Source: Udaeobacter sp963725505 (lineage in GTDB: Bacteria; Verrucomicrobiota; Verrucomicrobiia; Chthoniobacterales; UBA10450). From it: DNA of 64,000 nucleotides. A model generated the notes under the pieces. That model ran no database searches and was not told where the DNA came from. It saw only the letters and a program-made list of their open reading frames with translations. Both the position numbers and the translations under genes were made by a program. This document shows positions 62,050 through 64,000 of the stretch, piece by piece. Position 1 is the stretch's first letter, and each line of letters begins with the position of its first letter. The stretch lies in NCBI GenBank assembly GCA_963725505.1, contig CAVRYN010000002.1, positions 558,001 through 622,000 on the forward strand, read 5' to 3'.

Positions 62050-63389
62050 AAAACGCGCGCTATAAAAATCAAAATATCGCCGTTCTTGGTGCAGGCCTGA
62101 GCGGGAGCGCTGCGGCGCTTCTGCTCAGATCGGAGGGCGCACAGGTGACGGTGCTCGATAGCGCCGAGGAGAAGAACTTACTTAAATCGACGATAGACAA
62201 TCTGCGGGCACAGGATGTGCGCGTGATTTGCGGGGCGGCAGCGGATGAAGATTCATCCGCGTATCAGATGGCCATTTTAAGTCCCGGCATCGATCCGGCT
62301 TCCCCGCTGGCGCGCAATTTTCTTTCGCGCGGAATTGAAGTAATCAGCGAACTCGAGCTGGGCTGGCGGTCCTGTGAGACTCCGGTCATCGCTGTTACGG
62401 GCACGAACGGCAAAACGACAACGACGGAATTGCTGGCTCAAATGCTGAATGCCTGCGGCCAGCGAACGATTGCTTGCGGGAACATTGGCAAACCGCTTTC
62501 CGAAGTGGCGCGGGAAAGCCAGCCATTCGATGTGCTCACGGTTGAGGTGAGCTCGTTCCAACTGGAAGCGATCGAAACCTTTCATCCATCCATCAGCCTC
62601 TGGCTGAACTTCGCTCCCGACCATCTCGACCGTTATCGTTCCGTGGCTGATTATCGCGCGGCCAAGCTGCGCATTTTCGAAAATCAAACCGACACCGACG
62701 TGGCAGTGGTAAATGCGATCGAAAAATTTCCCGCGATCCGTCCGCGCGAGATCACCTTTAGCGCGTACTCCGATCAAGCGGATTTCCAACTTTCAGATGG
62801 TGCGATTGTTTACCAAAACCAAGCCGTCGTCCGTTTGTCAGACACCAAACTTCGTGGGCTGCATAACATCGAGAACCTGATGGCGACGCTCGCCGCTGGC
62901 ATGGCGCGCGGACTCTCGTTCAAGGAAATAGTCCCGCCCCTCTGTGAGTATGAGCCCCGGCCGCATCGTTGCGAATTTGTCCGCGAAGTCAACGGCGTCG
63001 AATATGTGAACGACTCGAAGGCGACAAACCTCGACGCGGTGGACAAAGCGCTGCGTGCGCAAACTAAGCCGGTCATCCTCATCGCTGGTGGCAAGGACAA
63101 AGGTTTTAACTTTGATCCGCTTCGCTCTCTAGTGACGGAGAAGGTCAGATCGACGATTTTAATCGGCGAAATGGCCGACAGCATCAGGCGTTCCTGGAGC
63201 GGCGCGGTCGAGTGCGAAATCGCAAACTCGCTTGCGGACGCAGTCGAGCGCGCACATGCCAGCGCAAAACGCGGGGAAGTGGTTCTGTTTTCCCCGGGCA
63301 CATCATCGTTCGACATGTTCAAAAGCTACGCCGATCGAGGCGACCAATTTCGCGCGCTCGTGCAGGCGTTGCCTCAAACAGACAGATGA
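62046..63389 (+). CDS. murD: UDP-MurNAc-L-Ala:D-glutamate ligase
   Basis: A 447-residue Mur ligase adding D-Glu. The N-terminal Rossmann part (AVLGAGLSGSAAALLL) binds the uridine; the ATP site VTGTNGKTTTTELLA lies near 116; LWLNFAPDHLDRYRSVADY and NDSKATNLDAVDKAL follow. LLAGGKDKGF-type motif and FSPGTSSFDMFKSY end the protein. It overlaps mraY upstream and the LysM gene downstream by 4 bp. Confidence 0.95.
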   Translation: MKNARYKNQNIAVLGAGLSGSAAALLLRSEGAQVTVLDSAEEKNLLKSTIDNLRAQDVRVICGAAADEDSSAYQMAILSPGIDPASPLARNFLSRGIEVISELELGWRSCETPVIAVTGTNGKTTTTELLAQMLNACGQRTIACGNIGKPLSEVARESQPFDVLTVEVSSFQLEAIETFHPSISLWLNFAPDHLDRYRSVADYRAAKLRIFENQTDTDVAVVNAIEKFPAIRPREITFSAYSDQADFQLSDGAIVYQNQAVVRLSDTKLRGLHNIENLMATLAAGMARGLSFKEIVPPLCEYEPRPHRCEFVREVNGVEYVNDSKATNLDAVDKALRAQTKPVILIAGGKDKGFNFDPLRSLVTEKVRSTILIGEMADSIRRSWSGAVECEIANSLADAVERAHASAKRGEVVLFSPGTSSFDMFKSYADRGDQFRALVQALPQTDR

Positions 63390-63946
63390 AAATCCTCCGG
63401 CTCTTCAGACATAAAAAACTCGCGGCCGCAACCGCACGGCGCGCCTCGGCTGCATCTGCGGGAATGGATTTCGGAGACATCCCAGAGCCAAACATGAAGC
63501 TGTCGCGGGCGTTGCTCATAGTGTTGCTATTGCACGTGGTTGCCGTGTCGGGAATCATCGCGTTCAACGCAATCAAGACGCGAGAGAGTTCATTTGTACC
63601 AGCAATTCCAGCGAACACGGAAAACAGGACGGCGGCCACAGCGGGAATGCCAGTTCACGCGGACGATGCCAAACCGCGCGATGGGGTGGCACGAAAGGAA
63701 AGCGCGCCACGCAACGATGCGAAGCCTTCACATTCGCCTTCGAAGGACGAACACGCGAAGGCGCCTCCGTCTTCGGGAAAAACCTACATTGTAAAGAAAG
63801 GCGATAATCCCGTCACAATCGCAAAGAGATTCAAGGTCTCTTACGATGATCTGCTAGCTCTGAACCACATTGAAGATCCCCACAAATTGCAGATCGGCCA
63901 AAAGCTTTTGATTCCGACGACGAACCAAAAGAACAACAAGAGATGA
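63386..63946 (+). CDS. Membrane-anchored LysM protein in the dcw cluster
   Basis: A 186-residue protein. A basic cytoplasmic start precedes one membrane helix (ALLIVLLLHVVAVSGIIAF, near residues 43-62). A Pro/Ala/Lys-rich linker follows, and a C-terminal LysM domain (about 133-180) with TYIVKKGDNPVTIAKRFKVS and LQIGQKLLIP. LysM binds glycan chains of peptidoglycan, so it probably tethers the division machinery to the wall. It overlaps murD by 4 bp and precedes the ftsW-like start. No such gene is in the classical cluster. Confidence 0.85.
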   Translation: MKILRLFRHKKLAAATARRASAASAGMDFGDIPEPNMKLSRALLIVLLLHVVAVSGIIAFNAIKTRESSFVPAIPANTENRTAATAGMPVHADDAKPRDGVARKESAPRNDAKPSHSPSKDEHAKAPPSSGKTYIVKKGDNPVTIAKRFKVSYDDLLALNHIEDPHKLQIGQKLLIPTTNQKNNKR

Positions 63947-63967
63947 AATCGATGCTGGAATCTAATT

Positions 63968-64000
63968 ATGCATCGTAAGAGCGCCTATATCCTGTTCCTT
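63968..64000 (+). CDS. Start of a probable FtsW (3' end outside window)
   Basis: Only eleven codons are visible (MHRKSAYILFL). The beginning of a hydrophobic helix after a short basic start, together with the position after murD and the LysM gene, fits FtsW, the septal glycan polymerase. The identification rests mainly on gene order. Confidence 0.4.
   Translation, partial: MHRKSAYILFL

Overview
The window looks like chromosomal DNA of a soil-type Verrucomicrobiota bacterium (Spartobacteria/Chthoniobacterales-like; this is inference). The reasons are the pairing of an ECF-type sigma factor with a zinc-ribbon Ser/Thr kinase and a TolB/TPR protein, the Gram-negative envelope genes (LptG-like permease, ExbB/ExbD/TonB, LspA), a full division and cell-wall cluster, and many short palindromic repeats between and inside genes. 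Coding density is high and 4-bp start/stop overlaps are frequent.

Layout. 1-5.7 kb: ABC transporter ATPase (cut by the window edge), nucleotidyltransferase-like gene plus HtrA protease, 2-oxoglutarate dehydrogenase E1, and a small phosphodiesterase. 5.7-10.6 kb: a glyoxalase-like pseudogene, a secreted protein, and the sigma factor/kinase/TolB-TPR module. 10.7-17 kb: isoleucyl-tRNA synthetase broken by about six frameshifts, lspA, CCA-adding-type nucleotidyltransferase, and a GlgA-like glycosyltransferase. 17.2-21.2 kb: a translation and nucleotide block (rplU, rpmA, adenylate-kinase-like gene, zinc ribbon, fmt, pyrH, frr). 21.2-23.2 kb: IscA-like protein, an unknown gene and an LptG-like permease on the minus strand. 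23.5-30 kb: DinG-like helicase, then a decayed ImuB/DnaE2 mutasome. 30-32.8 kb: gnd, moaE, pgsA. 32.8-39 kb: three large membrane proteins (TMTC-like TPR protein, YfhO-like, GT39-like) in a segment edged by tRNA-Gly-like 3' ends and a partial duplicate of pgsA. 39.4-47.7 kb: alpha-2-macroglobulin and penicillin-binding protein 1C. 47.7-48.8 kb: gene remnants and tRNA-Gly(TCC). 48.9-53.7 kb: minus-strand run exbB-exbD-tonB-zinc ribbon-guaB3-fabF (fabF frameshifted). 54.3-64 kb: mraZ-rsmH-ftsL-ftsI-murE-murF-mraY-murD-LysM-(ftsW), nearly all overlapping and probably one transcript from a promoter that carries 10-bp-spaced MraZ boxes.

The most unusual feature is the number of palindromic insertion elements of at least five sequence families. 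They lie between genes, supply stop codons (fmt, moaE), form a 5' leader (pbpC), and have inserted inside ileS, the imuB-like gene and dnaE2 (twice). In dnaE2 one element, about 151 bp with perfect 28-bp ends, coincides with a reading-frame change. No CRISPR array, prophage, transposase or biosynthetic cluster was seen. Several frameshifts fall in normally essential genes (ileS, fabF), so consensus sequencing errors must be considered beside true gene decay.
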